Positions 1-37,736 of a stretch of 64,000 nt of DNA are shown here, in pieces. This DNA is from Thamnaconus septentrionalis. Taxonomy: Eukaryota > Chordata > Actinopteri > Tetraodontiformes > Monacanthidae. The position numbers and the translations under genes are program-made. Numbering within the stretch: the stretch's first letter is position 1; the number at the start of each line of letters is the position of its first letter. The stretch is from contig CM020505.1 in NCBI GenBank assembly GCA_009823395.1, positions 9,877,129 to 9,941,128 on the forward strand, given 5' to 3'. The notes below the pieces were generated by a model. The model saw nothing but the letters and a program-made list of their open reading frames with translations. It was not told the DNA's origin and ran no database searches.

Positions 1-689
1 GCCGCCGCTGCTGCTGCTGCTGGGCTCCAGGCCTCAGATTTGACTGGGATGATTTGAGACAGATTCGCAGCACCTCGGACTCTGTGGTTCAAAGAGGCAT
101 GAAATAGACACAAGGCCGCTGCCAATAAACGGCGGCGGCACCAGCGAGCTTTCTTGGCTTGGCAGCGCCCCCCCTGGAAATTGGTATTGAAAGACTTGTT
201 TATTCATTCATCTGTACTTCACGTCTGTAGATTTATTCATGAGACCTGAAGGAAAGAAAATCCATGGCGGGATCAATAGTTATGTCCCAACATTCTTCTG
301 TAGCTCAATGACATCCCCTAATCAGTTTGAAAATGCTTTTCAACCAAATTGTGATCACAGACTTAAAGTGCTTCCTGCTTTGTGCTTCACGTGTTTTTTG
401 TGTTATTTTTGTATAAATGCTGGGACTCAGAAATATACAGCCACATTATTTTGTTTTAATTATAAAACGGGAACTGCATGACCCCGTGTATTTTGTGTCC
501 TTTTAATTATTTTTACCCTTCTTTTGCTTGAGCCCCGTTTCTGCACCTCAAGGTTCTCGCAGACCTGGCAGGGAGTCATCCATTCTGTAAACATTCTTTT
601 CACAAGGTAATTAATTTGTTTTTAAAAAAAACGAAATGGAATTTCAGCCATTTCTGTCACTGTAAACACTCGCAGGGTCTGCACGGTGT

Positions 690-900
690 TGCTCAGGATG
701 GAATACTATTGACATAGCTGTTATAATTATGCAAAGGCCAGGATATTTCTTTGAGTTTGCAAATCACACAGTAATTATAGTTTTACACTTTGTGGCCTTA
801 ACTACTGTGGGCCATTATGGGGCGCACAAAAGTCATTCACAGAATCATTATTGCAGCCTCTGAGATAACCACACAAAAGAACTCCACGTGGAAAATTACA
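690..900. promoter_or_regulatory. Candidate conserved non-coding element in tead1 5' intron
   Basis: A low-repeat stretch with several homeodomain-like cores (TAATTAT) and ordered, non-simple sequence, free of long ORFs. It looks like the conserved non-coding blocks typical of vertebrate transcription-factor loci, but this is a judgement from composition only. Confidence 0.2.
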
Positions 901-3076
901 TTTGAGTTCCCTCATCTGCTATTTCATTACCTTGCTCTGTCTAATGGGTGAAATGGGTTCTCTTAATTTAAGGAGCTGAATTCCAGCTCGGTGAGTGGTT
1001 TATGTAATCTCACAGTAAGCGTAATTTCCCATAATACTATGCCACAGCTACTCCTCTGCCGAGCCCCGCATTCACTTGTTGCACTGCGGGCCACCTCCGC
1101 CTCTCAAATAAGACCATTTCTATGGTGTGCACCCAGCAAAGACAGAAAAATGCAATTATCTGTAAGCCACAAGTGTTTCTGCAGCTGACATTCATACCTT
1201 CCTTTGATGGACATAATTAGCCCTTGGATTTTACGGCTCTAAGAGACGGTTCTCGCTGGCAGCACCGCCAGCTTACTCACATGTTGCTCACAGCGAAAGC
1301 ATGCTGTTGATTTCACTGGTTGCAGGGGGGGAAAAAAGACCTGAGATGTTTTAAGCCTGTTTTTCACCTCCGTGGTTGTCTGAGGACACCTTAACAATCC
1401 GACTTCATGCAGCCCTTGGAGACATAAATACATATTCACTTCCACAGATCAATTATTTCCTTTACTTTGATTTTTGTTTCGAGAGGGAAGCAGTGTGCAT
1501 TAGTCATGGGCTGGTTACTGGTTTCGATATCAACCACAGGTCACAGTTTTAAATCCTCAGATATGTTCTGTCACGCTTTTCCTGTGGTCAATACCACTAT
1601 TATTATTTCATTAGTTATTTTTATTGTATCCTTTTTTTTTCTTACACATACATTTTCAGTGACAACTTTTTTTGGGGGAGGTATCACATATTGGCTGTGT
1701 ACACTAAATGCTTCATATCCAGTCTGCACATTTCCTCCTTTATTATTTCAAAGCATCGCCACATTCTGTTGTGAATAATCATTAAAGGTAGTCATCAGTG
1801 TCGTCTGAAGCAAGCGTCAGTGAATGTGAACGTTAACTGCTCATAAAGCTCAAAATTGTAATTTTTCTGTTTGTTGTTGGCAAAGTCATTTTCAGTCAAC
1901 AAGACAAATTAAAATTGTCGTAGTCCACCCAGTTTTTCAACGTTTACTAATTAATTGATTTGGCTAATTTTTAATTCATTTATTTTGTGAGGGCAGTTAA
2001 AAACAGTATTCATCAGTGTGAACGTGCAGTAGTGTGCACCTTCACAAAAATGACATCTAAAATGGTACGATAAGTCATCAAGGTAGTTTTTGGCCAACAG
2101 AGGATTTTTTTTTCCTCGATTTCCCGCTCGTGGTCCATAAAAAGAATTTGAAACAGCGCTCGGAAATGATTGTTCTCATTATGGAAGTTCTGTGATAATG
2201 CACAAATCCAACAAGTGGCCCCCCTGAAGAGATTGAAAGATGGTAAAGCCATAGTTGGCAATGTGGGGTTTGGCGTTTGGTGTATTATTTGTTCTGGTTG
2301 AATTGTTCTCTGAGATGATATTCGCAAACAATAAATTTGATCTCCTGTCTGAGTAAAGCCATTTGAGGAATTATTGTTTTGAGGTTATTTTTGCAAGCTA
2401 GATTATTGTATATCTGCGCAGAATGAAAACATGCTCTGATTTGTCTTATCTGTTGACTCCTAGCTAAATAGACTTGTAAAGGCAGGACACATTATTGGTT
2501 CTAATACTTGTCTGAACAAAAGGTTTTAGTTCTGTGGCAAGTAAAATGACAATTGTTGTGTCATTTGGTATCGGTTGATTATAATTCTCTCCTAGGGTCT
2601 TGCTAACAGACAAACAGCTCAGTAAGCAAGGTGTCGATGCAGCAATCCACTGCGTCTCAGAGCTACAGTTTAAGAATCCATGGGAATTACTGACATATAA
2701 TTTTATTCTAAATGTTTCTTTTAATCTCTCTGTAAAGAACAAAAAAAAAGTCACCAAATGTTCCTTCAGAGGGTTCAGAATACCGTGCAAATCAATCCGA
2801 AAGAAGATGGAACATTTGAAAGTGATTCTCTCATTCTTTTTTCTCCCATTAAAAATAATGGTACATATTTCAAAGTTGTTACAAAGTTGGTACACTTTTG
2901 CTGCCAGAGGTTCAGCACGACAGAGATAGAAAGAAGTATGTTGTTTAGTAGCTTCCCCACAATGGATGTGTAAGCTGGAGGTGATGATGAGCACAGTCTA
3001 TCATTGGGCTGGGGTGAGGAGAGCATGAGAGAGTGAGAGTGATAGAGGGGGTGAGTGATAGAGAGGGAGAGAGAGC

Positions 3077-3078
<2 letters not shown>

Positions 3079-3121
<43 letters not shown>
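3079..3121. repeat. (GA)n microsatellite
   Basis: About 21 GA units, preceded by an imperfect GA-rich lead-in from about 3025. Confidence 0.97.
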
Positions 3122-3122
<1 letters not shown>

Positions 3123-4735
3123 CCCAGCCTCTTAGTGGTTGAATTGGGATTTTTTTCCCCCGCCCTCATCAGTTTGTGAGTTAGTTCTGCTGTGTCAGCA
3201 GTCGGCACACAAAAACGGAATTCAGTAAAAGCTCTGTGCTCGCCAGGAGAGGCTCTCTCCCAGCCCCTCCCTCCCCCCTCACGAGCTGACATGTTGGAAG
3301 AAACATATGCTGCTATTCCCGCCTCCTGGTTCAGGCTCAGGGGGCAGCACAGTTGTCTGGAAAGAAAGGAGAGATAAAGAAACAGATGAGAAGTTAATCT
3401 ATCAGTGTATTAACAATTAAGAGAATAAAAAGGCGGTGGCTTCTGAGTGTAAAGCGGCAATTGTAAGATTCCAATGTATGATAATATTTTGGCTGCTTAC
3501 GTGGTGATGGAATCAATGTTCCTGATTGTCTCAGCTTTCATTCTGAAAGTTTTGAGGTGGACCTGTTGCTGGTTTACAATATATAGTGATATATAGTATA
3601 TATATATATGTATATGTGTATATATATAATAAACAGCATTTTTCAGCATATTAGCTCTGCCTGTTTACTCCATAGTGTTCTGATGACTCAAGATGCAGCC
3701 ACTTTTTGGTATTTCTTTCAGACACCGGTAAAGGAGCCCTACTTGCAGAATACTTGCGCTTTATTTTTAACCCAGACTAGTCTGGACTTTTCTTCGTATG
3801 TTTTTTTTCTTTTAATCAGAAATGTAGGCATATTTTTCATCTCTGCTTTGATTTTTTTTTTAATAGGTTGAACAGTCTTTTATCCTTGCAGAGATCTAAT
3901 ATGTCTTGTCCAAATATGTCTTACAATGTGGACAAAGGTTTTATAACAACCATAGCAGACTAGCAGATCCCGACAGAGGTTCTCTTTTTAGTTTATTTAG
4001 AACAATAGTATTTATCCAGTTGCAATACAAGTAGCGCAACGTGTGATACAACTAACTTTCCTAAACTCGTCTAGTGTGGCTCCATATATTACATATACAG
4101 CGTTTCTATTGTCAGGTTACTGAATGGACAGGCTACACATCAACTTCAAATTGTGTTACTGTAACTGGGAACCAGTCTGTCTTGTTAGTGGTTTTTAGTG
4201 AAATAAATTTTCATTTGCTTTCCCACTGAAAAACATGCACAAGACAACCAGACCCGCAGATGTCTTGTGTCACTTTTGTTCCAGATTAAACTTTCTTGCA
4301 ACTCTCTTTAGTTGACAGTTGATCTGACTTTTGCAAACAAATAGCTTTGACGTTAACCCAAAAAATAATTATTAAGCTTACTGTCAATGAAACATGATCC
4401 CTAATCAACCTTTCTCTCACCTGTGACTAACACAACCTGTTCTAAACTGTATAATTGTATTTTTTTATTCTTATCATCTTGCAGGCAATGTTTGCAAATA
4501 CTTTAGTTTTTCCAACTGTGAGTCAAAATAACAATATTCCAGGCAGCCGACCTTTGCTTGTTTGGCCACTTCTCTCAACCATCACTTTGTATTTTGTTTG
4601 TTTTTTTTGAAAACAGGTGCTCTTTTTTCCCATTTCTTCTTTTCTTCCTTTTCTCACGTGCACTTGTGTATCTGGGGATTCCAGGTCTCACCCTAGCCTG
4701 CTCCAGGCATCAGCTTGGAGAGCCCAACCGCCATC

Positions 4736-31215
<26,480 letters not shown>

Positions 31216-32202
31216 GAGGCCCCACCCCCTCTCCCCTACCCCTCTCCCCATCAGTCGGCCCTTCTTTTCATAGACTTACCGACCTCAGAGACAAGTGGCA
31301 GTGCCTCTACCTGACAGTCACACCTGCGCTTTTTTGTTTTATTTTGAAAGTCGGTTCGGACGAATCTGTTTCAATGTCACGTGTTTGTCAGTCGACTGCA
31401 GCTGTGATTTGCGGTACGGTTGTGTTCTGTATAAATATGGGAACTTTAGTTGGTATGTTGAGTTGCTGTCCGCTGCGGAGGCTCTGCGGCCGTTCTCACT
31501 CAGTTTGTTCGCTAAATGGAAATGTGCGTGTGTGTGTGTCTCTTTTCTGCTCTGTTCTATACACTAAAAAAAAGAGGAGGCCGGCCTCTGCCGCCGGTTT
31601 CCTGATGCGGTTTGTGCAAGTCTGTCTGTCTGAGTGTATTTTAGATTTTTTTTTTTTTTGCAGGTGTTCATTTTTCCCTTGTGAACGTACAGACACGCAA
31701 CCACACAGCCAATAGATGCTCCAAAGACACAAAGCTAACGCGACACTGCCAAGACAGTCGGGCCAGAGCGGCGGCAGGTCGTGCGTAATTGCCAAGGCCG
31801 CTTAGAAAACAGCTGGTCTTTTTATGCTTTAGTCATCCCGCGCTGTCACACTCCAGCTTGTTCACACTGAGAGAATTGGGTGCACTGTGAAAACACAATG
31901 TTTCTTCGTTTGCTCTTATTCACAGAGAAGTCTTACCGCCTGCAAAACATTTTTTTTTGTGTGTGTGTGCAAACGAGACTTTTCTCTCCCGACCGGTTAG
32001 AGAATAATTAGCTTAAAACAGCCCCGCTTAAGAAGAAAAGAAAAGAAAAAAAACAAGGAGAAAAGAAACGACTCAAACTCTCATTTTGTCTTGAAGCACT
32101 TTGTCTATGTGTACGAGCGTTCGTGTTTCCCTGTTCGGTCTGTGGTTTCAGAAAATCACTTCCAACGATCGGGACGCTCCGAGTCAGTTGCAGACATCCC
32201 TT

Positions 32203-32238
32203 CTTTTTTTTCTTTCTTTCTTTCTTTCTTTCTTTCCT
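32203..32238. repeat. (TTTC)n microsatellite
   Basis: About six TTTC units within T-rich sequence. Confidence 0.9.
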
Positions 32239-34211
32239 TTTTTTCCGGCCCCTCGGAGGTTCTGAATATATCTATTTGTCGTGTGTCTGTGGCCCACACC
32301 ACAACCCTCCAGCACCCGCCTTAAACATGCTCCAGCTCTGTGAACTCCAAAAGATGCCAGTAAAACTGTGATCTCCGCGCCACAAGACTCTTTGTAACTT
32401 TTCATTGTGTAAGAAATTTCAAAAAATATTACTATTAATATATATCTACCAAAGTGTAGATGTGCAGTGCCTTAGAATATACTCTTAACATCAACTGTTG
32501 ATTTGTTTTTGTTTAAAAAAAAAAAAAAGAAGAAGAAGAAGAAAATACACCACCGAGTTATTGCTGGTTACATATTCACATATGAGAAATCTCACTGGTG
32601 ATTGGTACAATCACGGGAATCGGTTTTTGTCCTGTCCGTCGGTGGCAGGACGCTCCTCTTGGTTTATTTGGAAGAAGAGTTAAGAACCGCTTGTGTTATC
32701 CTCTGAAGGTTAATTTGCTCCTATGACATCAGCCTTTTCAAGTGTTTAGCCCTAAACACAGACCGACTGCCTTTCTTGTTCAAGAAAAGACCAAAAATAC
32801 AGAGATCAAGTCAATCACGTCATGCTCTGCATGGTAGCAAGGAAGTGCCTTTGGAGAAAATCTTTCCAGCTTCAAACACACTCAACTGAAATTAATCTAA
32901 TTATTTGTCAGACCAAAAAAAAACCAAACAAACAACATGTGAAACCAATCACCACATTGCCTTGTTAAAGGATTGTAAGTTCAAGCAGGGATATATAACA
33001 CTGCAGAGATGTTTCCATTTATTTCCACTGGTATTTAAAGCCTATGAGGTTGTGTGAGATGAACACCCATTACTGTGCTTTAGGTCAAAGAGTGCCAGGC
33101 CCTGCTGGTGATGTTCAGCCACTGCAGGCTGTCGACTCGTAGAGACGCAGCCGCTGTCTGCTTCGTGCACACTTGCAGGTTCGAGTGTTCTGGAAGAAAA
33201 AGAAAAAGAAAAAAAAGGTCTCTTTTGAAACCCGCCCCCACCCCCTACGACTGCACACTCACATGATGTGAAAAAAACACAAAAAACAGAAAGCATCACA
33301 CTTTCACAATGTTACCGTTGAAAATGCACAAGCAGCTGTGATGTCGACGAGGCCGGGACCAACACGAGCTCTTAGCATCGGTTATTCTCTTTCAGAACAA
33401 AAAGGTTGTTGTTTTTTTTTAAGAAGTTATTAAGGATTCTGATGGCATAAAACTGCTTTAAATGTATTTGTTCTGAAATTGGCCTGAAAACATTTTTGTT
33501 AATTGCTGTTCCAGGAATTCAACTTGGACGAAACCTTCTTGGTTATTATTTTATTTTATATTATTTTATTTTATACTTTACCTTAGATATCATAGCTTCT
33601 CAAACATCTACTGTTTATACCTTTGAGGAAAAAAAACAAACATTTCAAGTGAAGACACTGCAGACGATGTCCAGCGGATGCAGATGATGTTGAGTCCTTC
33701 AGTATTTTGCCACAGGCCTGTGTGAGCGCTGTGAACTGTTTTCTATGTTTACCCTGTGTGTCTGTTCACATGTATTGATCACTTAGTGACACGTTCCTGT
33801 TTACTTGTTCTTGTGTACAGCTGTACTTGGTTTTGTGGTGATGACAAAGTCTGTATATTGCAAACCCAGCCAGGTGGCAACAATGATGTTGCCGCACTGC
33901 TGGTGCATGGTGACATGTTTTTTGTTTGTTTGTTTTTTCGTTTGTATTTTTTGACACTAAAGCAGCGGGACTGATGCTTTCAAGGTTACAAATGTCCAGA
34001 GGACTATTCCGAGATGGAATGATTGAAAAAAACAAAAACAAAAAAAAAAACAAACAGAGGAAACTACGTTGAGCAATCATTGCTATAAACATATCAGCAG
34101 TTGAGCTCTTGTCATTTGCTTTTCTGTTGACTAGCAGGTCCTGGTTCCCTTGTTTTCTGACCATTTTCAGATGCTAGCTTTAAAGTGACTTCTCATAGCT
34201 CCCCTGCCGTT

Positions 34212-34213
<2 letters not shown>

Positions 34214-34298
<85 letters not shown>
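34214..34298. repeat. (AC)n microsatellite in the tead1 3' UTR
   Basis: About 42 uninterrupted AC units. Confidence 0.98.
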
Positions 34299-34302
<4 letters not shown>

Positions 34303-34604
34303 TGGTTTTGTGTGCCGACTTGTTTTTGTAATTTAAAACAAACAAAAAAAACCCCAACAACATAAAAAAAATAGGTGCTTTGTCAAAATTTATATCTTAG
34401 CTTTCTTGGTACAGATGTGTGATATCTTTATGTGTTCATGACAGTAAATAATGTTCGAGCAGAGGAAGAAGACGAGGCTCTGCAATGTTCCCGTGTTCTG
34501 CATATTATGGTCTTGTCTGCTCCGTAACATGATGATGCCTTCTTGATAATGGTAGATATTTTGTAGCTTTCTAGATATTTTGTATGTATGCAATATTGAA
34601 GTTG

Positions 34605-34610
34605 AATAAA
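34605..34610 (+). terminator. tead1: Polyadenylation signal AATAAA, probable tead1 3' end
   Basis: Canonical AATAAA followed by a TG/GT-containing stretch (ATATGGCCTCGGCATGCTGT). It is the nearest canonical signal before rassf10. Confidence 0.55.
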
Positions 34611-34625
34611 TCTGAACATATGGCC

Positions 34626-35990
34626 TCGGCATGCTGTCACTTTTATCGGAGATCACAGATTTGTTGGCACCTGTGGCAGCTGCGATAAACCGGAGCAGGA
34701 ACTGCTCGTACTAGTGGAAAGAACCTGATTTGATTTTTCACTGCAGTGTCAGTGTCACAACAGGAGGGGCGAATATTTCAAGTCCACAATGTGGACACAA
34801 AAAAACACCACCAGGGGGAGACATTGTCCACTAAAAGCGAACAACCTGGACATCGGCATTAAACTTCTGCAGTTTGTGTTTAAGTGAAAATCGAACGATA
34901 AAAAGCCTCGCAAAGAAAACATTTCAATGAAAACAAGCTTCTTCTTTTTTTTTTTTTTACTTTTTGTAATTTGTGTCATCAGACGCATCAAAAACGAAAT
35001 TATTTGATCAAAAACAATTGGGAGACTGCCTCATTTATTTATGTCTTATAACTTTTCAGTAACTATGGATGCAGCCCCTTAAAACAAGCAAACACAATTT
35101 CCAAATCTTTAAAGCTTGTTCAAATAATAAGAGACAACTAAGTTAGATTCCTGTGCTTGAGGAAAAAGATGCAAAACTTTATTTGAAATAATTAATTGAG
35201 AAAACGGCACAATATTGCAAAAACATTTTTGTTTTGATTACTTTCTTTGTCGATCCTACAACACACCACTTTATAATCGCGATTCTGTGCTTTATGTAAA
35301 TGGTGGTGGTAATCTTAAATTTCAGATTAATGCAGTTCTTGAAAAGGAAACCGCGTTTTTATTGCAGCAAATTAATTTACAGCATCGACCAGATTAAAAA
35401 ATAATTTAATCAAACTTTAATGTGTTTAATTTTTATAGGGGTTAAACACAATTTATTGTCCCCTAAAAAACAATTTCGGATATTTTTCCACTGAAATCTT
35501 ACTGTGATTTTAATACATTCCAGAAAAAGGTATGTGTATGAAGATTTAGCACATCAGAGGGAATATTACATTCTCTTGTTGGTCAGTCCTGGTAATAACG
35601 CAGCTATGTGCCTTCTATAACACATTGGACCTTAATCCAGATCCATTTTTGTCATCTTAAATGTTCAGATTTTCATCATATTTGTTTTCAGAGTTATGCT
35701 TTGAGGTATCTCCCGCGCGACCGCACAGTCTTCTCTGCTCTCAGCCATCTGGCTCCTCTCAGTGCAGTGCGCAGAACTCCACTGACCGGAGATCAGTGTC
35801 CTCTTGACTTCCCTCAACTCTTAACTCCACTCACAGTGGGACACCTGCGGGAGCCTGCGCCGCCTCTCTTGCGACACAGCGCGCATGCACGAACCGGACG
35901 CCACTACAGTATATGCACTATACGCACCTGCGCATTTCTCCAAGCGCGCGGGTCAAAAGTCTACCTCGGCATCAGTAGGGAGCAACTTTC
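34626..35990. other. tead1-rassf10 spacer and rassf10 upstream region
   Basis: The first kilobase is AT-rich with no features. From about 35700 the sequence becomes GC- and CpG-rich, marking the rassf10 promoter or 5' UTR. GCGCATGC at 35880-35887 resembles an NRF1 half-site. No TATA box is evident. Confidence 0.5.
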
Positions 35991-37260
35991 CTGATAGTCG
36001 CCCCATGAGAGAGCGCAGTTCGGCGGGAGTTTGCAGATGGAGTCGCAGGAGAGTCGCATCTCTGTGTTTGTCTGCCGGGAGGAGAAGCTGGTGCTCGGCT
36101 TGTCCAGGCGCACCACCTGCGCCGACGTGGTCCGAGTGCTGCTGGAGGAGCAGCAGCAGCAGCAGGAGGAGGAGGCGCGGCGCGGCGGCGCGGTTCCGCT
36201 CACCGGGTGCGCACGGTCCTACCACATCGTGGAGAAATGGAGAGGCCTCGAGAGGATCTTACCGAGCAAAACCAAGATTCTGCGGCTTTGGGACGCGTGG
36301 GGAGAGGAGCGCAGGGACGTCAAGTTCGTGCTGGTCAAAGGAGACACAACTTTGACCAGCCACGGGCCCCGGAGCGCGGAGGCTCGCGTTGTGCTCAGCA
36401 AGCGGAGCACCTGTCTCCCCGCCGGCACCGGGCCGGGTCCCGTGAGGAGCATCTCGCCCGAGAAACAGCGGCGGGTCGTCAGGAAAGCCTTCAGGAAGCT
36501 GGAGAAGATCAACAGAAGCAAGAGGACGCGGGCGGCGCGCAGAGACGCGTCCTCCGTGGAGAGGATGGAAACTCTGGCCCACCTGGTGATCTCTCGGGAC
36601 CACACGATCCGCCAGCAGGTCCAGAGGATCTCGGAGTTGGACGCCGAGATCGAGAGGTACGAGGCGAAGGTGCACTCGCAGAGGATCGAAGCGCACGGGG
36701 TGAACTACGTGCAGGACACGTATTTGGCCGCTCGTTCCAGCCGAGAGGAGGACGGAGAGCCGCCCGCCGAGAGCCCCGCCGGGGTGGAGGACTGTGGCTG
36801 GCGGTGTGAGGAGCTGCTCGGACTGGAAGAGCTGCTGTGGGAGCAGGAAGCCCTGGCGGACACCCTCTCCGTGCAGCTGCAGGAGGAGCTGAACCGCCGC
36901 TGGATGCAGCGGAGGAGCGGCGAGCTCCGGGACGCGCCGCCCTCGCCGTACCCAGCGGCGGTGGCAGCGGACGCCGCGTGGGAAAACGAGCTCCTCCTCG
37001 AAGGGGAGAGGGCGAGGACGCAGCTGGAGGCGAGCTCGTACATCGGCCTGCGTCTCAACGCGGATTTGGAGCGAGTCAGGGACGATTTGGAGCTGATCGA
37101 GGACATTTACGCGGCACGCCGGGAGGAGACGACGGAGCTGCTGGAGAAGGTGAACGCTCTGGAGCTGGAGGACCCCTGGGAGGAGGGGAGCAGCCCCGGC
37201 AGGGATGCTGAGACTGGGGTGATGGAGCCTTGCTTGCAGGACGGCAGAGGAGAGTGGCTG
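35700..37260. promoter_or_regulatory. rassf10: CpG-rich island spanning the rassf10 promoter and coding exon
   Basis: CpG dinucleotides and GC content rise sharply from ~35700 and stay high through the coding region, then drop in the 3' UTR. Human RASSF10 is known for a CpG island silenced by methylation. CpG counts were judged by eye. Confidence 0.6.
35885..36355 (+). promoter_or_regulatory. Upstream ORF overlapping the rassf10 start
   Basis: ATGs at 35885 and 36005 share a frame that runs through the rassf10 start in a different frame to 36355. If the mRNA begins upstream of either, the overlapping uORF would reduce rassf10 translation. The ATG at 36005 has C at -3, a weak context. The transcription start is unknown, so this is only a possibility; the encoded peptide has no known similarity. 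Confidence 0.3.
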
Positions 37261-37365
37261 GAGCAGGCCAGGGGTCTCTCCAAAACTCACAGTGGGATCG
37301 ACGACGACTCCGACACCGGGCTGAGCTCCATGCACAGCCAGGAGTCAGACAGCCAGCCGGTGTGA
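36037..37365 (+). CDS. rassf10: Ras association domain family member 10 (RASSF10)
   Basis: An intronless ORF of 442 residues, matching the single coding exon of vertebrate RASSF10, a candidate tumour suppressor of the N-terminal RASSF group. The start ATG at 36037 gives MESQESRISVFVCREEKLVL; reading farther upstream would need a TTG. Residues ~6-101 form the RA domain (GLSRRTTCADVVRVLLEE, then YHIVEKWRGLERILPSKTKI and LRLWDAWGEE). A basic segment (EKQRRVVRKAFRKLEKINR) follows, then a helical/coiled-coil part with VERMETLAHLVISRDHTIRQ and GVNYVQDTYL, all family hallmarks. The protein is shorter than human (~507) mainly because the loop at residues 37-60 is a short Glu/Gln tract from a (CAG)n run. 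The block is strongly CpG-rich, so antisense and shifted-frame ORFs here are shadows. Confidence 0.96.
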   Translation: MESQESRISVFVCREEKLVLGLSRRTTCADVVRVLLEEQQQQQEEEARRGGAVPLTGCARSYHIVEKWRGLERILPSKTKILRLWDAWGEERRDVKFVLVKGDTTLTSHGPRSAEARVVLSKRSTCLPAGTGPGPVRSISPEKQRRVVRKAFRKLEKINRSKRTRAARRDASSVERMETLAHLVISRDHTIRQQVQRISELDAEIERYEAKVHSQRIEAHGVNYVQDTYLAARSSREEDGEPPAESPAGVEDCGWRCEELLGLEELLWEQEALADTLSVQLQEELNRRWMQRRSGELRDAPPSPYPAAVAADAAWENELLLEGERARTQLEASSYIGLRLNADLERVRDDLELIEDIYAARREETTELLEKVNALELEDPWEEGSSPGRDAETGVMEPCLQDGRGEWLEQARGLSKTHSGIDDDSDTGLSSMHSQESDSQPV

Positions 37366-37604
37366 GGCACTGGTTTAGGTGACATCTGACTGAACGAATA
37401 CAAAAAAACAACTTTTGATCTCAGGGACTGTAATCTCCCCAAAGCAAATCATCATCATAGTAATATCAGAGAATGAATGAGTTTTCTTAGTTTGGATGTT
37501 TCCTCATCAATACTTTTTTTTTGAGACTTTGATCAGGAGTTAGTTGCTTTCTGAGACACACACACACACATTAGTAACAATCTGTTTTCCCTATTTTCTC
37601 TCAC

Positions 37605-37610
37605 AATAAA
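37605..37610 (+). terminator. rassf10: Polyadenylation signal AATAAA for rassf10
   Basis: Canonical AATAAA about 240 bp after the rassf10 stop, giving a short 3' UTR (37366-~37630). Confidence 0.6.
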
Positions 37611-37682
37611 AGGCAACTGATCCATTTTAAAGGTTGGTTAATTCTTTGAGTGGCCACCAAAAGATGGTGACATGTAAAGCTT

Positions 37683-37684
<2 letters not shown>

Positions 37685-37735
<51 letters not shown>
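37685..37735. repeat. (AC)n microsatellite
   Basis: About 25 AC units just after the rassf10 3' end. Confidence 0.97.

Positions 37736-37736
<1 letters not shown>

Larger units (their letters stand above)
1..4706 (+). other. Probable tead1 5' intron sequence, no coding exon seen
   Basis: Upstream of the first tead1 coding exon I find no ORF with recognisable protein similarity. Features seen are a short (CTG)n run at 9-24, a 43-bp (GA)n microsatellite near 3079-3121, and a TA-rich run near 3587-3630. Segments around 690-900 look compositionally ordered (see the separate entry). The 5' UTR exon(s) and promoter of tead1 are not identified and are probably upstream of the window. Confidence 0.5.
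31216..34625 (+). other. tead1: tead1 3' untranslated region
   Basis: About 3.4 kb of AT-rich sequence without coding ORFs follows the tead1 stop. The first convincing polyadenylation signal is AATAAA at 34605-34610, which fits the long 3' UTRs of vertebrate TEAD1. It holds a (TTTC)n run at 32203-32238 and an 85-bp (AC)n run at 34214-34298. The 3' end is inferred from the signal alone. Confidence 0.55.

Noticed and set aside
36207..36809. 200-residue shifted-frame ORF inside rassf10
   Set aside because: Shadow of the rassf10 frame with low-complexity Arg/Gly content.
36259..37335. 358-residue minus-strand ORF across rassf10
   Set aside because: It is antisense to a clear conserved coding exon in GC-rich DNA, where stop codons are rare. 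No domain is recognised.
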